A stretch of DNA of 64,000 nucleotides, taken from assembly GCA_016748015.1 (NCBI GenBank), contig JAAOMT010000349.1, forward strand, positions 126,812-190,811, written 5' to 3'. Of this stretch, positions 34,030 through 49,424 are shown piece after piece. The position numbers and the translations under genes are program-made. The notes below the pieces were generated by a model, which made no database searches, had not been told where the DNA came from, and was given only the letters and a program-made list of their open reading frames with translations. Each line of letters begins with the position of its first letter. The first letter of the stretch is position 1. The stretch comes from Geosiphon pyriformis. Taxonomy: Eukaryota > Glomeromycota > Glomeromycetes > Archaeosporales > Geosiphonaceae.

Positions 34030-35040
34030 TATATATTCAAAAATTTTTAAAATGCTAATTTTAATAAAGAAGTTTTATTTTTATTTTTTTTGTTGTTTTA
34101 TTTTTACAATTTTACAAATTAAAAATTCTTTTATTATTGCTTTAGTAATTACTACTAATAGTTTTATAACCAAAAAAAAATTAATTAAAGATATTATTTT
34201 AAATTCTATTAATAATAATTTAATACAGAAACTAAAAATATTTATTAGCAAAATAAAGTATTTAAGTAATAAAACAGATTTGGAATTTAAATTACTTATA
34301 TAAAATATTGGTTAGTTTAATAATATAAATACAAACTTAAATAATACTAATAAGAGTTTTTTAATTTTTAATATTAAATATAATATTGTTAATAAAAATA
34401 AAATTTTTTTGGACTTTTATACTAAAACTCTTAAAATTAAATAGATTAATACTAACAAGCTAACAATTTTTTTCTTAGCTTTTGTAATTTTAATATTAAC
34501 AATAATAATTTGTTTTTTTTTCTTAATATTTTTTTGATAAAAAAATAAATAAATTCCAAAATTGTGAAGATTTAATTTAAAATATCTGTTAAAAAATTAT
34601 TTGTTTTAAATATTAATTTTTTAATAATTAAAAACAAATTAACTATGGTTAAAATACAAATAATTAAAAAAAGATTTTTAAAAGTAAATGGTTTTGGAAA
34701 GGTTATTACTTTTTTAAAGTTTAAAAAAATTATTAAATTTATGTTTATATTTAAAAATAATATAAAGCAAACTATATTATTAGCTAAAAAAACAATATTC
34801 AAGTTAATAATATTAAAAAACAAAAAATTTACTCAAATTAAACTATAATAATTAAAAAATTATTTCAGTTTTATTTAAATATAGTCAGACAATATTAATC
34901 AAATTGCAACTTATTAAGTTGTAACAAAAAACTGTAATAAAATTTGTTAAATTAGATTAAATCAATATTTTGACATTAAAATAGTCTGTTTTAATCAGAA
35001 AAAATTGGCCAAGACTATTAAAAATTAATTTAAAATATAG
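34030..35040 (+). pseudogene. LINE ORF1 relic
   Basis: Strongly A/T-shifted copy of a LINE 5' UTR and ORF1. Near 34060-34150 it parallels the LINE-A 5' UTR. Near 34670-34850 the frame reads RFLKVNGFGKV, matching the NGFGGA block of LINE-B and LINE-D, and continues with matches to the following region. Near 34920-35010 it parallels the LWQKAVVKFEQSDQA region. The match probably continues into repeat R1. Endonuclease and RT are missing. Older or more mutated than LINE-A to -D. Confidence 0.7.
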
Positions 35041-35945
35041 TTTATAATCTTACTTGTTGTTATAAATAATTATTTAAGATGTTGAACTAAATAATAAATT
35101 CAAATTTTGATGCTCAATAGCTAATTATAATATTAATAGTAATTTCTAAAAATTTTTAAATTTCAGATTTTAATTAAGTTTTTTGTATAATAAACAAAGA
35201 TTTACTTAGTAGTTATTTTCCCAAATTTTTTTTTTAGTGTGAAAACCAGTTTATTTTAATAGTTATATCCTTTTGATAAGTTATCTTTAAATTTTTATCT
35301 TTATTTTATAGATTTTTTACCAGATTATTTTTGATATTAATATTTTAGTGCTTAATTCTTTAATCAATTAGTAAACAATAATAAAAACAAATAAAAAAAT
35401 TAGTATTCTGTTAATAACTATAATTAAAAGCTATTGTTTCAATATAATTAAATATTAAATTCTATTAATATAAATTATTAATAGTATAAAAATAATAAAT
35501 ATCTTTTAATCAATTAATAATAACATAAATTTAGATAATAAATAAGTATTTTATTAATATAAATATAATTTTGCTTTAAAATATAGAAAACTATATTTTA
35601 AAAGAAAAATATTTTATAACTACTTGTTTCTAAAAACTTGTTTATAGAAACTTGTCTTTTTTTATTTTTAATATTTTTACTATATATATATAATTATTAT
35701 TATATAAGATCTTATATATTTTTATTTTTTTTTATACTACTTTTTAAACAATATCCTTTTTTTTAAACAATATGTTATGATTTTTTAAAAATATGCTTAT
35801 TTTTTAAGAATGTACATATTTTTAAAAAATGTGTTATAATTTCTTAAAAATATGCTTATTTATTAAATACTATTTTTTTATTAATCTATTTTTACAATTT
35901 GTTTTTTTATTTCTTTCTTATATTCTTTTTTTATGAGTAATATTA
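35041..35945 (+). repeat. Direct repeat R1 (partner R2 at 52690-53525)
   Basis: About 0.85-0.9 kb shared with 52690-53525 in the same orientation. Identity by eye is high in the middle: both contain ttttttgtataataaac, a run like accagattattnttgatatt, and later tatttattaaatactat. The first 200 bases look like continued LINE ORF1; the rest is A/T-rich without coding sense. Confidence 0.65.
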
Positions 35946-36689
35946 TCTTTTTCTTTAATATTATGTTTTATTAAAAATTTTATTTTAAATTAAGATATTA
36001 CTTTATTTTTCAATATTGTTTATTTGATTCTGTTTCTTATATTTTTAAATTGAAATTTGATCATACTTCTTATTTGGTTAATAATTATTATTTTTATTTC
36101 TGAATACAGTAATATTTCTAAATAATTTTAAAAGATAATGTGTAATTAATAGATTGTTTTAATATATAATATAAAATTTGTTTTCTTTATTATAAAGTTT
36201 TTAACTTGTTGTACTATTTGTTGATTGAATATTTTTTTGAATTTATCTGTATACAACTTCTAAATATTTAACTTTTATTCTAATTGATAATAATAGTATG
36301 TTGTTAAAAGTTGTTTTATTTATAAATTTTAATTTTTTTTAATCAATTTTTCTGTTAGAATAGTAATTAATATTTTTTCAAAAATGTTTTTTACTTTTTT
36401 TATTATTTTATTTAACCAGTAATTTGTTTATTTTTGCAGTTACTAATATAAAGTAATATTTTTTTTTGTGTTTTTATAACAAATTGTTTAATAATTAATG
36501 ATTATTTTTATGTTTAATTGTTGCTAATTTATTGCTTGAAATAGTTATTAATTATTATGTGAATATAATCTGAAATTTCTATTTTTTTCTATTACTTTTG
36601 TTATATATATTGGTTTTTTATATATTTTTAATTGATTTAATAACTGTATTTTTTCTAATATTAATAATTGGTTCTAGATTTCATGGAAT
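35946..36689. other. Unassigned A+T-rich segment
   Basis: It would be the place for Gy2 ORF3 and its 3' LTR, but I could not align it with Gy1. No gene is seen. Confidence 0.4.
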
Positions 36690-39600
36690 CTTATCTGGTT
36701 TAATTAATATTTTTTGTATTTCTAGTTATAGAATATTAATAATAAATAATAAGACCATATTATAATATAGTTACAGTTTATTACTATATACTGCTTTGGT
36801 TAAAATTTTGCTGTTTAATTTTAGCTTATATGCTTTATTTCTTAAAATTTTTTTAATGTAAAATAAACTATCTTATTTCAAATTAAACTTTTTACTCTAT
36901 TGTTTTTTTACTTTAATACAATATAAAAATATTTTGTTTTTAATTTTAAATTTTACTGATTTGTTTAATAACTGATTGTTATATCATATTTTTTGTTTTT
37001 TTTAAATCTTTATATATTACCAACTGTCTTTTTTCTTTTGTTTTCTAGTGTTTTTATTAAATTATATGTTTTTTTTAACAATATTTTTTAAAAGTTAGCA
37101 TCTGTTATTAGTTTTATTAAATATGTATTGATATTTATCTTAATTGGTAATGTTGCTGTTCTATTTTAAACTAGTTTAAATAGTACTGCTTAAATAATAT
37201 TTTGTTATATTATTTAATAAACAGATAATATTGATAATATAAACAAATTTTATTTGTTTTGATTTTTTTGGTTGATCTTAATTATTGTTTTATATAATAT
37301 TCTGTTAAATTTTAATCAAGCTATTTGTTGTAGATAATAGAAAAATAATAATAGTTTTTTAATTCAAAATTTCTGACTTAATGCTATTAATATTTTGTTT
37401 ACAAAGTAAGTTTTTTGATTCAATAACAATTTTTTTAGACAATTATATCAACAAATTAAATCTTAATATACAAATTTGGCTATAAATTTTGTATCTGCTT
37501 TTAAATGATTTTAGCTTTTGGTTACTTTATAAGATAATTTATAGTATTACTATATATTAGTTGTTTTTATTAGTTATTATTAATAGTTTAACTAAGTTAA
37601 TTCCGATTTTATTAAATAATTATTTTACTTTAATTAATTTTAGTAATTTATTGGGTTTTGTTTCTTGTTTTTTCTAACAACTATTACAATTTTGAATATA
37701 TTAAATAATATTTGAATATATTAATGCCTAATAATATTTTTTTCTAGTTTTTTTTATGATTATTTTTTTATAAAAATATTCTGCTGTTAGATTTAAATAC
37801 ATATTAAATAGTATTGTTTCTTTTTCTAATTCTGTAATTACTCTGAATAGCTGTTTGGTTTTTTTTTGTTTCTTTAGTATATTATATTTTGGTAAATAAT
37901 AAAGAATTTTAATTGTTGTTTTATGTTGTTTTATTTTTTTTGAAATAATTTTTTTTTAAACTATTAAATATTGATATAATATTAAAATTGTTAATATTTT
38001 TGTGTATTTATTTTTTGACTTATTTTTAAGTTAAAATATTCTAGATTTGTTTCATATATGACAAACTATTAGCTTTTTTTATTTTTTTTTATAGTATACA
38101 ATATATTAAAATAATAATAGTTTTAGTTACTATTTTGTATGTTAATTATCCTTAAATTTTTGTTTCTGAATTGATGTTAGCTTTTTGTAATTGATATTAA
38201 TAGCAAATTTTTGACTTAAGTATTTTTTTTATTTAATAATAATTTAATAAATAACAAAATATTTTAATACTAAGATTCTATAATTTTTTTTTGCTAAACT
38301 CTAACTTTGGCTAATATATGCTATTAAATATTTTTGTTTATTTAATTCTCTTTGTCATTGCACAGTTCTTAATACTTGGTTAAATACATACATAGTAATA
38401 ATAAATAACTTGCTGTAATATAAATAGATTAATATTAAAGTTTAAATAAGCTTTTTTTTAGTATATTAAAAGCTTTTTATTATTTTTTAGTTTATTTATA
38501 CTTTATGTTTTTTGCTTAAAACTGATAAAGTGGTTGAGCCAACTTAGAAAAGTTGTGAATAAAACATTAATAATATTTAGCAAATTTTAAAAATAATCAA
38601 AGTTCAATAAAATTAGTGAATACTAAAAAGTTTTTAACTATTTTAATCTTATTTGGATCTGTTTTAATGCTATTTTTGTCAATTACATGTTTCAAAAACA
38701 TGAATTTTGTTTTTTGAAATAAATATTTAGTAGTATTTAATTTTAATCTAATTTTTTCAGTTTTTAAAACATTTGTTGTAAATAATAAAAATAATTATCA
38801 AATGTCTTAAAAAAAACATTAATATTATTTAAGTAAACTATTACTAAAGCTATAGTAATTTAGTATAGACAATTTTTATTAGCTATTGAAAAGTAGCTGA
38901 AATATTAATTAAGCCAAAAAACATAATATTAAATTCAAAGTTTTTTTTTTGTAATAAATAATGTTTTTTTTATTAACTAAATTTATGACTAATTGTAAGT
39001 AACTACTATCTAAATCTAATGTAAAAGACTATTTTTTTTTTAAATACATAATTTTTTAATAAGTAAAGTTAAATAACTGTTTCTATAAATAATACTGTTA
39101 AGTTTTTTGTAATTTACATAAAACTGAATTTTTTTAATTTTTTTTTAAACAAGTATTATTGATAATAATCATAAGTTTATAAATAATTAGATTAATCTAT
39201 TATTTAATATTTAATTAATTTTTTGTCAAATAATCTTATGATTGATAAATAGTATTTAGTATGTTTTTTGTTTAATTGATATAATATTTTTGGTTTGAAT
39301 CTAATATTAAATAATGTTAGTTTTGCCAAATTTATTTTTATTTGTAAAAATATTAATGAAATTGTTAAGTAATAGTTTGATTTGCATGTATTAAAATAAA
39401 TCTAAATTTTATAAATTTATTTGTTTCAATTATTTTGGTTATAACAAGTAGTATTTTTTTTATTCTTAGATTATTTGTGATATAAAATTCATATATCTAC
39501 ATAGTTATAAAAAGTCTGAAACAATAAAGAGTAATAAATCTTTGACTTTAATATTTAAATATTCAATAATAATTTTATTTGGTATTTTTATTGGATTTTC

Positions 39601-40623
39601 TGTTATATTATAAATTGAAATTCAAATGTGCTTGTGATTTTTAACCAATAAATATAGATTAATAATAGCAATCTTTTTTGATTTGCAAATAATAGATTTT
39701 ACTTTAAAAATTTGTAGTTGATTTTTTATTTTTCTTACTATTTTTAATATATATTAATCATATAATAGAATAAAAATTGGTTAATTAGTAAAGATAATTA
39801 TTTTCTATTATATTTATAGATATTTTTATTTTATTTGTAAATCTAAATTTATTTATTTTTCTTATTATTATTTTTAATTTTTTTTATGTTCCCACTATTA
39901 TTAACTAAGCTAATTTAATTAAAGACAAGAATATTGTCTATGTTATTTTTTTATTGAGTTTAATGATATAGGTTTTCTTCAATTTGTTTTATAATATTAT
40001 AATGATATTTTTTATATATTTTGTATTAATTATTCTTCATCTAATGCTAATTTTTTGGTTAAATTAAATTTTAATGCTGATTAATTTATTGTTGTTACTC
40101 AAATTTCCAGTACTATTTTTAAATTTATGCTAATATACAAATAAAATTTCAATATAATAGTGTTTTTTTTAGATTAAATTTAATATTAGTATTATGTGTA
40201 TATTTTGACATAATATTTTCATTATTATTACTAAATTATTTTAGTTTTTGCTTTATTAAAAGATCTAAAAGCATAATATATTATTTGAGATTTAAATTAA
40301 AATTTGAATTATTGAAATTATTATTAATTTAGGCAAAATTAAAGCTGTTATTATTGTTATTATTAGAATTAAAATTAGGATTAATTATTAATTTTAAATT
40401 TTATATGTATTTTTTGATTGATTTTTCTTTTAAAATAATATAAATCATATGAAATAATAGATTGTAAACAATATTACAGTTATTATAATATCTAAAATAA
40501 TATAGAATTAGGCTATTTTCACAGAGTTTAGTATTTAACTATTCTAAATGCTGCTCTTGTTTTTTTCTAATAGGTGCTAATTTTTAGTAGTGATTGTAAA
40601 ATTGTTTGAATTGCTTATAATAT
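36690..40623 (-). mobile_element. Gy2, decayed Ty3-type copy, left part
   Basis: Minus-strand pol relic. 36700-36990 aligns with the Gy1 integrase C-terminus (Gy1 10010-10270), 37100-37200 with Gy1 10400-10500, about 38500 with Gy1 11850, 38860-39120 with the RT region (Gy1 12210-12480), and 39220-39370 with Gy1 12560-12720. From about 39560 to 40623 the match fades, but distances remain collinear. Stops are everywhere. The copy is cut at 40623 by Gy3 and resumes at 50392. Confidence 0.8.
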
Positions 40624-41588
40624 TGTTATCAGTAAAATTTTAGTTATTAATTAGCATAAAATTACTCTTATAATTTTTATTATTAATTAGCATATATTAA
40701 TATTGTTTCAATTATTACCTATTACTTAATTAAATTATTTAATATTAATATTTAATTATTAACCCAATTTGTACAATAAAAATTAGAATAATTAAATTAA
40801 ACAATACTTTGAACTATGTAATATTCGAGAATTTATTAAAATTTGTAAGAAATTTGTGAAATAATAAATAATACACCAAAATAATAAATAGTTTATTAAA
40901 ATAACTTGTAATTCATCAAAATAAATTTTTAATTCATTTAAATTATGACAAAGAGAAAAATTCAAGTTTATAGATTATTACTACAACAAGTTGTATAAAA
41001 GAAGAGCTTTTTTCTTCTAAAAAATATATCTTACTATAGATATCTGATTTTAAAATATCCTCATTAGTATAATTTAAAATAAAAAATACTTTAAAAAATT
41101 AATTTTTATATTAATTACACTTGAAATTCTCCGAAATACAACTAATATTATGAAATTGATTAGCTACCAATTTTCATAAAACCATTAATAATTTTAGGCC
41201 TAAACCAGAAACAATTCTTATAATAAAATTCTATTTCTTTTATATTTTTTTTATTTTTTTTTATTTTTTTTATTACAAATATTAGAATAGTCTACAGACA
41301 AAATTTCTGTAGAAAAGTTAATTTTTACAGCAAAATAAATATATATTTTTAGTGAATTTTTAGACAAGTAATTTCTGAGAAAGAGTTAATGTTTACTACA
41401 ATATAACTATATAAAATAACTGACACAAAATTGGTCATTCTATTTATAAGCTTAGTAATTCAAATTATAGGAGATAATTTAAAATAAAATTCAGTTATTA
41501 AAAGTTCACTAGCTTTTAGAAAACATAAATAATCAGCAAACAGATATTAATAACAATTAAAAAAAAAGACCAAAAATTTTTGGTAACA
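40624..41588 (+). repeat. Gy3 5' LTR
   Basis: Begins TGTTAT (TGTTAC in Gy1) and ends GGTAACA, followed by TTTAGTGCTT where Gy1 has TTTGGTGCTC. Homologous to the Gy1 LTR in reverse orientation along its whole length. Confidence 0.9.
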
Positions 41589-44500
41589 TTTAGTGCTTTT
41601 CTATAAATTAATACAGCAATAACAATTTTAAAGTAGTGACTACATTAAACATAACAACTCTAAAATATCATCAATTGATTTACACCTACTGTAAACAACA
41701 ATTTGAAATTCTAAATGAAATTACAGCTTTTTAAAAAACCTTTTTTCAATACATTAAAAACTCAATCAACAATTATTTTTTTGAAACTAAAACATTACAG
41801 AAGTCAAGTAAAATTTTCTTAAAAACTTAATTTGTTACTCAAATAAAGACACAAAAAATATTAATTTTGACAATTATACTATTTATTTTAAAAAACTAAA
41901 TTACAATATTATTCAGTTTTGCAAAAAAATATTTTGTCAACTTATAATTTGTTTTAAAACTCAAACTAGAACCTAAAACAAACAAAAAAAGCAAAAAAAA
42001 AATATTTAATCAGTTTAAACAACATTCAACACACCAAAAACAATCTTTAAACACTTGCAAACACTTAAACAAGAAACTAATTTTAAACTACCATTTTCAA
42101 TTATATTATTCTCAGCTTTATTTGCTCAAACTCAAACACCAAATTTACTATTCAACTGTTTTTTAAGACCAGAAAATTTTTTATTATCAAAAAGACCAAT
42201 ACAACTGCCAGAACAAATTTTTATTAGCACAAACCTTCTTGATTTTCTAGTAGAGAACTGAAGTAATTACTCTAATAACAATAAAAAAATTTCTGAATTT
42301 ACTAAAAAAAGAACTGCAGAAAATAAAATTGCATAAGACATGAAAACTACTTATATTGCAAAAATTAGTAAATTTATTAGTAAAACACTAACACCAGTTC
42401 TCAAGAATAGTTGGACAGAGTTGGAAAAACAGAAAATACAAATAGATAGAATACAGCCAAAATGCTTAAAGCAATTTTCTACTTTCTTTAAAAAACAGCT
42501 TAAAAATGGTTAAGAATTTGGCTAAACTATTTGATAATTAGCAAGCATTCAAAAATGCTTTTTTGAAACAATTTATTGACAACAATATATCTATTACTTT
42601 TTAAAACTAATTCTAAAACATCAAGCAAAAACTATCTAAATTTGTTATGATTTATCTTAGAAAATTTAATAAATTTCTTAAACAAATTTGACAATTGAAA
42701 ACCAATAACCAAGTTTTGGATCAATTTATTGCTGGATTAAAAAATAAATTAATCAAAAAAGTTTGTTTTCATGTTTTAATAAACTTATTACAGCTATTTA
42801 ATATGCTAAGAATTATAAAATAGCAATAAAAAAAGTAAATTACACCAAACTTATGAATTTTACAATTGGAAAAACCAGTTTAGCAGCCAAAAAAAAGATT
42901 GATTAATTGACAAAAAAGATCAAAAAATATTTCACCAACAAATAACAACAGCAGCAACAAAAATATTAGCCACTACAATAATGAAATCAAAGCAGCTTTT
43001 TTTTATTATTATTCAACAACCAATTTCAAAACTGCTATTATTGTAAAATTTCAGAATACTGGAAACAAAATTGTAAAAAGATACAAAGAGACCAGCAAAA
43101 CCAAAATAATAAATATTATTTTCAATCACAACAATTTTATTACCAATCTTTATTATTGTATTATCTATTCAAATCTTAGTATTAAACTAACTATTATTAA
43201 TCTATTCTATAATTGATACAACAATATTAATTATTATCTACATAACAATATCAAGTACCAGTATAAAGATTGGTTTAAAAAAACCAATTTATATCTTAAA
43301 ACCAATTTGCAATAAGCAATAACAGACTTAATTTCAACAATTAATTAGTTACCCAAAATCTAGTTTAGCAAAAACCAACACACTATTATATACAACTCAG
43401 TTATTTTACAATATTAAAAAAAATCGAATTTTTAGCATACTGTATTTTATGAAAATAAAGCTACAACTTCAAAACAAAATTTTTCAGTAATACAATTCTA
43501 TTAATTAGAATTGCCCAAAATGCCAACCTCTTTAATATATTTCTATTTGAATTTAAAGCAAATAAATCACTATTTTTGCTTAGCAATACAGCCATTATTA
43601 AACAGAAAGCAATTACAGCTATATACATTAAAGCTAAAGTAGAAAAAAAGCCAATTCGGTTAATCTTAGACAATAAATTTGCAGAAAACATTATTACCTA
43701 TTAGTTAATACAACAACTACAATGAAACATCAACAGATCTGTTTAAATAGTCATTGTTATAGCCAATAGCATGAAAAAACCTTTAGTAAAAGATATTAAT
43801 AACTTCTTATTTACAATCAATAAAATTACTATTCAATTAAAGTTTTTGTTATAGATGCATTTCAATATTAAACTTTTGTCAAAAACAATTGGCTCTTCAA
43901 AACCAATATAAATTTAGATTAGAAAATCCAAAAACTAAAAATTTTATACCAAAGACAATACACAAAAGTACTTATTACTTGTGATACTTTCAACAAATAG
44001 TCGAAAAAAGCCACAGTATTTGAATTTAAATAAGAAAAAAAAATGCCAATTATTAAAACCTATATGGCTCTTAAATTAGTATCCAATTGAACCAAAAAAA
44101 CAGAACAAATTTTTTTTGAATAGATCAGAGAATAGAATATTGCTTACTATTCTAAGCCAGAACCACAAAACAACTTCCATATATTCTATTTAAATACAAA
44201 AATTGTAATAAAAAGCTTTTATCTATAGAAGTATGTATATTATCAAAAGAAAAATACAAGATATGTACTTGCTATTACTATAAAATCTGCTACCAAAAAT
44301 GACTTAAATATCCAAACAAAGCAAAGAATGGAACAACATCTTTTGTCTTATATATAGAAAACTATTATCAGAAAAATACAACTGGATCAATATTACAATA
44401 AAAGAAAGAGTTTGTAATCAAACTTGTTAATATGTTTTATTAATTACAGAAAAAATCTACAAAAAAACCTTTTTTAATACAGTATACAACAGTATTCTAA

Positions 44501-47500
44501 ACAAACTCTATTATTATTCACACAATATAGAGATGATTTATGAACCAGTCATAGTTCTGATTAACAAAAAAACCCAAAAAGATGTCTGCCAAATAAAAAA
44601 ACTGAATACATTGAATACACCTTTGAAATTGCTAAATACAACTATAAAAATAAAGTAGAAATATTCTATTAAATCGTTAGTTATACTTGTTTAATTTAAA
44701 AAGCTTAAATTTAACAATTAAAGCAAATAAACATTCAATTATATAAAAATACATTATGTCTTGTAATAAAAAAAAGTTTCAGAATATTATGCTCTTAGCA
44801 TCTTTTTGTCCAGTAAAACAACAAGCATAAAATCGAATTTAAAAAACCTAAGCCAAAAGAAGAAATTACAACAACATTAATTTATCTAATTGAAAATTAA
44901 TCTGCTATACAACTCAAGTATTTTGACAATAATAGTCAAGAAATCAAGCCAGAAAAAGCCCACGAAATTAATGCTAGATATGGTCTATAATACTCAAACA
45001 AAGATACTCTAATTATTTAATCCAAGTTTCTAACAAAGATTAATCTTAAAATTGCTCTTAAAATAGTACCAAAAACAATAATTCAAATTACTTTCCAATT
45101 ATTATTGGCAAGCAAAAAAATCAATGTTAAAAGAAAAATTATTGTTGTAAAACACATTAGAAATATCATTATTATGCTACAAAACAAAACTAAAAAACCA
45201 TTTAAAATCAAATATGCTGAAAAAATTGCCCAAGCTATTTATTTATTCTTAATTAATATTTCAGGTTTGTAATTAATTAGATCAAGAAAACAATTAAGAA
45301 AAAATGAAAAAAAATTCAAGGTTTTGGTTCAACTAAACAATTTATAGTTTCAATAAATATAATTCTCAAGACACAGAATGAATCTTACCAGATTTTTCAA
45401 TTTTTCTAACCAATTACTATATCATTTTTTAGGAAAACATTACAAAATTTACACTTGTCTAAAATTAACTATTATTCAACAAATTTTCGAATCTAATAAA
45501 CAAATTTGTTAAAAGCATAAAATTTCAATCTTAAATGTTTATATTCCAAAAAAAATAAAAAAGTTTTAAGTTATATTTTATAACTCTAACAACTATTTTA
45601 TTGTTCTATTAGATAGATTAAAAATCAGAATTATAAATAAAAATATCTTTCAAGATAAAAATTTTCAGATTATTGCTAATTTTATTGAAATTATAAGACA
45701 TACTTTGTTTTCAACCCCAAAATTCTGTCTATTACTAAAAACTACTACTTTATTAAAAAAACTTTTTTGAATCAACATAAATCTTTTAAAATTCCAACAA
45801 CAAAAACAATTGAAATAGTTAATTGCCAAATATGCTAATATATTTGTTAAATACAACAATAATCTCAGAAAAACTAATATTGTGTAGTATTAAATTTACA
45901 CAAAAAATGCTTTACTAAAACACTAATAAACCTATTAAGTCTTATCAGCCAATTACTAATTCATCAAAAAAAAATACAACAAATGCTTAAAAATAATTTC
46001 ATCTAACTATCAATAAGTTTTTGGGCTTTACTAATAGTTTTTGTTAAAAAAAAAATTGGCAAGATCAGATTTTATATAAATTATCATTCATTCAACAGTA
46101 TAATAATTAAAAATACATACTTTCTTTTAAAAATTAACAATATGCTAGATACTCTTAGGAAAGTCAAGTTTTTTTCAAATTTAGGCTTAAAAAGCAGATA
46201 CTAACAAATTAAAATGGATCCAAAGAACTGCCCTAAAACAGTATTTATTACACAAAAAAAACTACAAATTTAATGTTATGCTTTTTAGACTCTATAATAT
46301 ACCAGCAATATTCCAACAACTAATAGATGTTATTTATAAAAAATTTTTATGACAATTAGTAATTGTCTATTTAGATAATACTGATATTTATTTCTCAACT
46401 TTTGAAGCTTATTTTATACATTTGTAAAAAGTATTTTAATGATTACAAAATGCAAAATTGAAACTAAATATTGAGAAATATCATTTTAAGAAAACAAGCC
46501 TAATTTTTTAGAACATATTATTAACAAAAATGAAGTTCAACCAAATTTAGAAATAATTAATACTGTTAAAAATTTTCAAACTTCCTAAAATATTACAGAA
46601 TTAAGAGAATTTATTAGATTAACTTCTTACTATCAAAAATTCATTAAAAAATTCTTCAAAATTACAAAACTTTATAACCATTTAATTAACAAAAATATGC
46701 TATATTAATGGACTAATGAACAGTAAAAAGCATTTGAAACTCTTAAAATAAAATTAACAACAGTCCTAATTTTTGCTTATTTAGACTTTAATAAATAGTT
46801 TTATTTAGCCATTAATGTTTTATATATAGCATTTGGTGCCATCTTATTACAGTTAAATAATAATAAAAATAAGTAAATTATTGTCTATACTAGTAAAATA
46901 CTCAAACCAACTAAAACCAAATATAATTCTATTAAACTAGAAGCAGCAGCTATTATTTGAGCCTTAAAGTACTTTTAACAATATCTGCAAAATAGAAAAA
47001 AATTTAACATTATAATTGACAATATTGGTTTTAAATAGCTTAACAAAAAAGGATCAGAATTCAATACAAAACAATTCTGATGAACTGATTTTCTTGCTAA
47101 TTACAAATATATTATATATTATAAATCAAGAAAATTATATACTAACATAAATAGTCTCTTAAAAATAAAGCAGAATTAATACCAACCCCAACTTTACCAC
47201 AATTTACCAGTTCAACTACAACAAACAATCAACAAAAAATAGATTCTGAAAATTATAATAACATCAAAAATTATTTGGAGACTTTTATTATGTCAAAAAA
47301 CTGGTCTTTAATCGAAAATTAATAATTAAAATATTAATTAAAACAATATTTTTTATATCACAACAAAATTAATTATCGAAATTATAGAAATTCAATCAAT
47401 TTACTCAGATTAATTAAAGAAAATAAAAAAAAACCCATTTTTTACAACATGTATACAGATCTATTATCAGCATATCTAAAAAGAAATAATATAATTTAAA

Positions 47501-48540
47501 AAACTTTAAAACATTATTTTTAGCCTTACATATAAAAAAACATTTAACAATATGTAAAATCATGTGATAATTGTCAAAAAAAAGAAGAATTTGTCTTACT
47601 AAATCTTTAAATCCAATCAAAGTTAAACAACTGTTTAAAAGAGTTGGTATTAATTTAATTGAACCACTATTTATTACCATTCAAGAAAACTGTTATATTA
47701 TAATTGCAGTAAATTATCTTATCAAATGGCCTAAAATTAAAGCCATCCAAAAAGCAAATGCAAAATTGATAGCGAATTTCATCTATAAAAATATTATTTG
47801 TAGACATAGATGTTCAATTGAACTCTTATTCAATTAAAAACACACTTTGTGAATCACTTAATACAAAAAATTTGTGAATAATTTAATGTTAAAAAACTCT
47901 TATTATTACTTTATTATTCTTAAACAAATAGATTAATAGAATGTTTTAACTGAATATTGTGTGACTTATTAGCTAAAATCTCAACTAATTTTAAACAAAA
48001 ATGAGATATCATTATTTTATCAGTATTACTAGCATATAAATACTAAAACAAGAATGAATAAAACACACACTATTTGATTTAACTTATAAAAAACAGCAAT
48101 ATTACCAATTAACTTTGCTGTAAAAACATATTCAATGCAATTCATTATTGAAAAAAACTTTAAAAAAACACTTTAATAAAAAGTTTATACTCTTCTTAAT
48201 ATATTAAAAAAAAATAACAAATTGCAGCCACCTATATTAAATACTTACAAGTTCAACCAAAAAAATAACATAACAACAAATTGCCACCAACCACTAACAA
48301 ATTCAAAGTTGGAACTAAAGTTTTCTTATATAAAACTAAGATTAAAAAACAATAAAGTAAAAAATTTCAACATAAATAAGGTAGATTCTTTTATATTCAT
48401 AAAATCTTAGAAATAGATCATATAAATTAAGACTTGATAACAAAATTCTAGTAAAAATTGTATATCGAAATTACCTAAAACAATATTATTTCAGAAACAA
48501 TCCTGAACTATTAATTTTACAAATTAGTACATATTCTCTT
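41589..48540 (+). pseudogene. Gy3 gag-pol relic
   Basis: Order as in Gy1: gag N-part (42055-42261 open, AQTQTPNLL and NLLDFLVEN match Gy1); capsid start near 42341; zinc knuckle at 43033-43074 reading CYYCKISEYWKQNC, where the His is Tyr; protease near 43650-43700 with LILDNKFAENIIT (DSGSAG-type site ruined); Cys-rich region about 44000-44830; dUTPase about 44960-45360 (ARYGL, QGFGST still visible); RT with box YLDN at 46368-46379 (Asp to Asn); RNase H about 46800-47160; integrase about 47400-48500 with an open piece 47571-47837 (ESCxxC remnants, NPIKVKQLF). Each catalytic loss noted is a C:G to T:A change. Confidence 0.88.
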
Positions 48541-48769
48541 TTAATTAATTTAAAGATATTTCTCAAAATTTAGAACCAATAGTTAAAATAAAACAACAAC
48601 CAAACCCGAATATTTAATTTAATGTTATTATAAATTTTTAATAATATCTAAATGTAAAACAAAAATAGTAAATAAATACAAAAAAAACCAAAACCAAAAA
48701 TATATAAACCTTATACTCAAAAATATTCTTTTATTTTCAAATCATTTAAAATTTTATTGACTTACTTTT

Positions 48770-49424
48770 ATTATAATTATTTTCTAAAACATTTATCAAA
48801 TGTCCTAAAAATTAATGTCAACTTTAAAAATATTTCTTGACTTATTTATAATAATCAATAAAAATCAAATTAATTATACTTAAAAAAAAACTATATTACT
48901 AGTAGTAAATAATTTTCAGAATTATTACTCTTATTAAAAGAACACAAAAAATTACTCTGGAATTCAATTACCAGAACTTTTAAAGCAAGCTTTAAAAAAA
49001 GCTTTTTATTTACTCTTATTAATATTTTACCAAATGTCACAACTTAACAAAAGCTTTAACTATTTTTAAATATTTTTATATTAGAAAAACACTATATAAA
49101 CAAAACTGAAACTCAAAACAACAAATTTTACTTCTAAAACTATATAAAAACAATTTCACAATGAATTCAAAACAGCAGTTAAACCAATAAATACTTATTA
49201 TAAACTTAAAGCAGCTTATAAACTTTATGACTTATTTAATATTTGTAAAAACGTTTTACATAACCCAATACTTTAATCAATAAAGATTCAATACATTGGC
49301 AAATTCACAGAACTAAAATTTCAACAATTTTTAGACCAAATTACTTGAATCATTTTGGACCATTATTTTAATATTACAGATAGTGCTTAAACTTCAATAA
49401 AGCTCAATCTTAAAGAAAAAATAA
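48770..49424 (+). pseudogene. Gy3 ORF3 relic
   Basis: Between integrase and 3' LTR, collinear with Gy1 ORF3. Recognisable blocks correspond to LPELLK-ALRE (about 48970), the YFYIGKTL region (about 49075), LKAAYKLYDLF (about 49208) and IQYIGKFTELKF (about 49288). Several stops. Its presence in a second, older copy shows that ORF3 is a family component. Confidence 0.8.

Noticed and set aside
34052-34303. Small open frame as a gene
   Set aside because: Composition is Ile/Lys/Phe/Asn only, and it lies on the LINE 5' UTR/ORF1 relic.
39900-40200. LINE RT relic (a stretch resembling the FSPLLWxIFYxPLL region)
   Set aside because: Only about 40 bases align and neighbouring motifs are missing. Collinear spacing favours decayed Gy2.
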